From Halostagnicola sp. A56 (GTDB taxonomy: Archaea; Halobacteriota; Halobacteria; Halobacteriales; Natrialbaceae), in the NCBI RefSeq assembly GCF_000691505.1, contig NZ_JMIP02000015.1, forward strand, positions 186,001-250,000: a DNA stretch of 64,000 nt, in the 5' to 3' direction. The translations under genes were made by a program, and so were the position numbers. This document shows positions 63,932 through 64,000 of this stretch, in pieces. The first letter of the stretch is position 1. Each line of letters starts with the position of its first letter. Under the pieces are notes generated by a model, which saw only the letters and a program-made list of their open reading frames with translations, ran no database searches and had not been told where the DNA came from.

Positions 63932-64000
63932 GTTCGGTGTTCGGACCGCAGAAAAATACGTCTTCGTTTCGGTGTCCCTGTCTTCCGCAACGAGGAGAAT

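Noticed and set aside
1-64000. CRISPR array, prophage or rRNA genes
   Set aside because: No regularly spaced direct repeats, phage structural genes or rRNA sequences were found; the only direct-repeat array is the tRNA 3'-end set.

Overview
The window is chromosomal DNA of a haloarchaeon (class Halobacteria). The signs are high GC with GC-rich third codon positions, very acidic proteins even among ribosomal proteins, TATA-like boxes about 25 bp before start codons (leaderless genes), and a halobacterial order of ribosomal, RNA polymerase, enolase and mevalonate genes. The order Natrialbales is plausible from codon style and gene content, but this is a guess. Most of the window is dense core genome. 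There is no rRNA, CRISPR array or intact insertion sequence.

Layout. 0-5 kb: the start of a class I aldolase, a DHH/S1/OB nuclease-like protein and a first malic enzyme. 5-11.8 kb: JAMM protease, archaeal FAD synthase RibL, small zinc proteins, SRPBCC, SDR and flavoprotein genes, a Bat-type HTH regulator and MoaA. 11.8-15.3 kb: a DUF7519-like, DUF58, DUF4129 membrane operon. 15.6-21.8 kb: tRNA-Ser, rps13-rps4-rps11-rpoD, tRNA-Leu, rpl18e-rpl13-rps9-rpoN-rpoK-eno-rps2. 21.8-29.5 kb: a ThiR-like regulator, then mevalonate kinase, isopentenyl phosphate kinase, a possible structured RNA, RNase J, a prenyl diphosphate synthase and a glutamyl-tRNA synthetase gene broken by two 1-base deletions. 29.5-38.7 kb: TmcA divergent from rpl7ae-rps28e-rpl24e-ndk, a CdpA-like four-helix membrane protein, Dph2, a double DUF7344-like protein and an MBL-fold hydrolase. 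38.8-41.7 kb: a long acidic coiled-coil protein next to a HisG-like protein. 41.7-45.7 kb: a purine-handling group (Hpt, NCS2 permease, RidA, amidohydrolase). 45.7-47.5 kb: a gene-poor, lower-GC stretch with a decayed transposase. 47.5-51.7 kb: rps8e, a second malic enzyme, archaeal PPAT and a short TFB-like protein. 52.2-52.6 kb: tRNA-Leu(UAG) followed by two extra copies of its 3' end. 52.8-59.3 kb: aldo/keto reductase, diadenylate cyclase DacZ with an MscS-like channel, uridine phosphorylase, DUF488, a DUF6498-like protein and cytidine deaminase. 59.6-64 kb: a phosphohexomutase divergent from a beta-alpha proteasome pair, then a zinc-ribbon HTH protein.

Links between genes. The translation/transcription block feeds directly into isoprenoid lipid synthesis (mevalonate kinase, IPK, IdsA). 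Nucleobase salvage occurs in two places: purines at 41.7-45.7 kb and pyrimidines (Udp, Cdd) at 56.4-59.3 kb. DacZ and the MscS-like channel sit 1 nt apart, which suggests c-di-AMP linked osmotic control.

Most worth checking: (1) the beta-alpha proteasome pair behind a perfect 20-bp palindrome that covers its promoter; (2) the tRNA-Leu 3'-end array, which looks like repeated integration scars; (3) two malic enzyme paralogues 46 kb apart that share a 104-bp identical tract, suggesting gene conversion; (4) the coiled-coil/HisG-like pair; (5) a possible RNA gene between IPK and RNase J. Three single-base deletions (two in gltX, one in psmB) may be sequencing errors and should be settled first.
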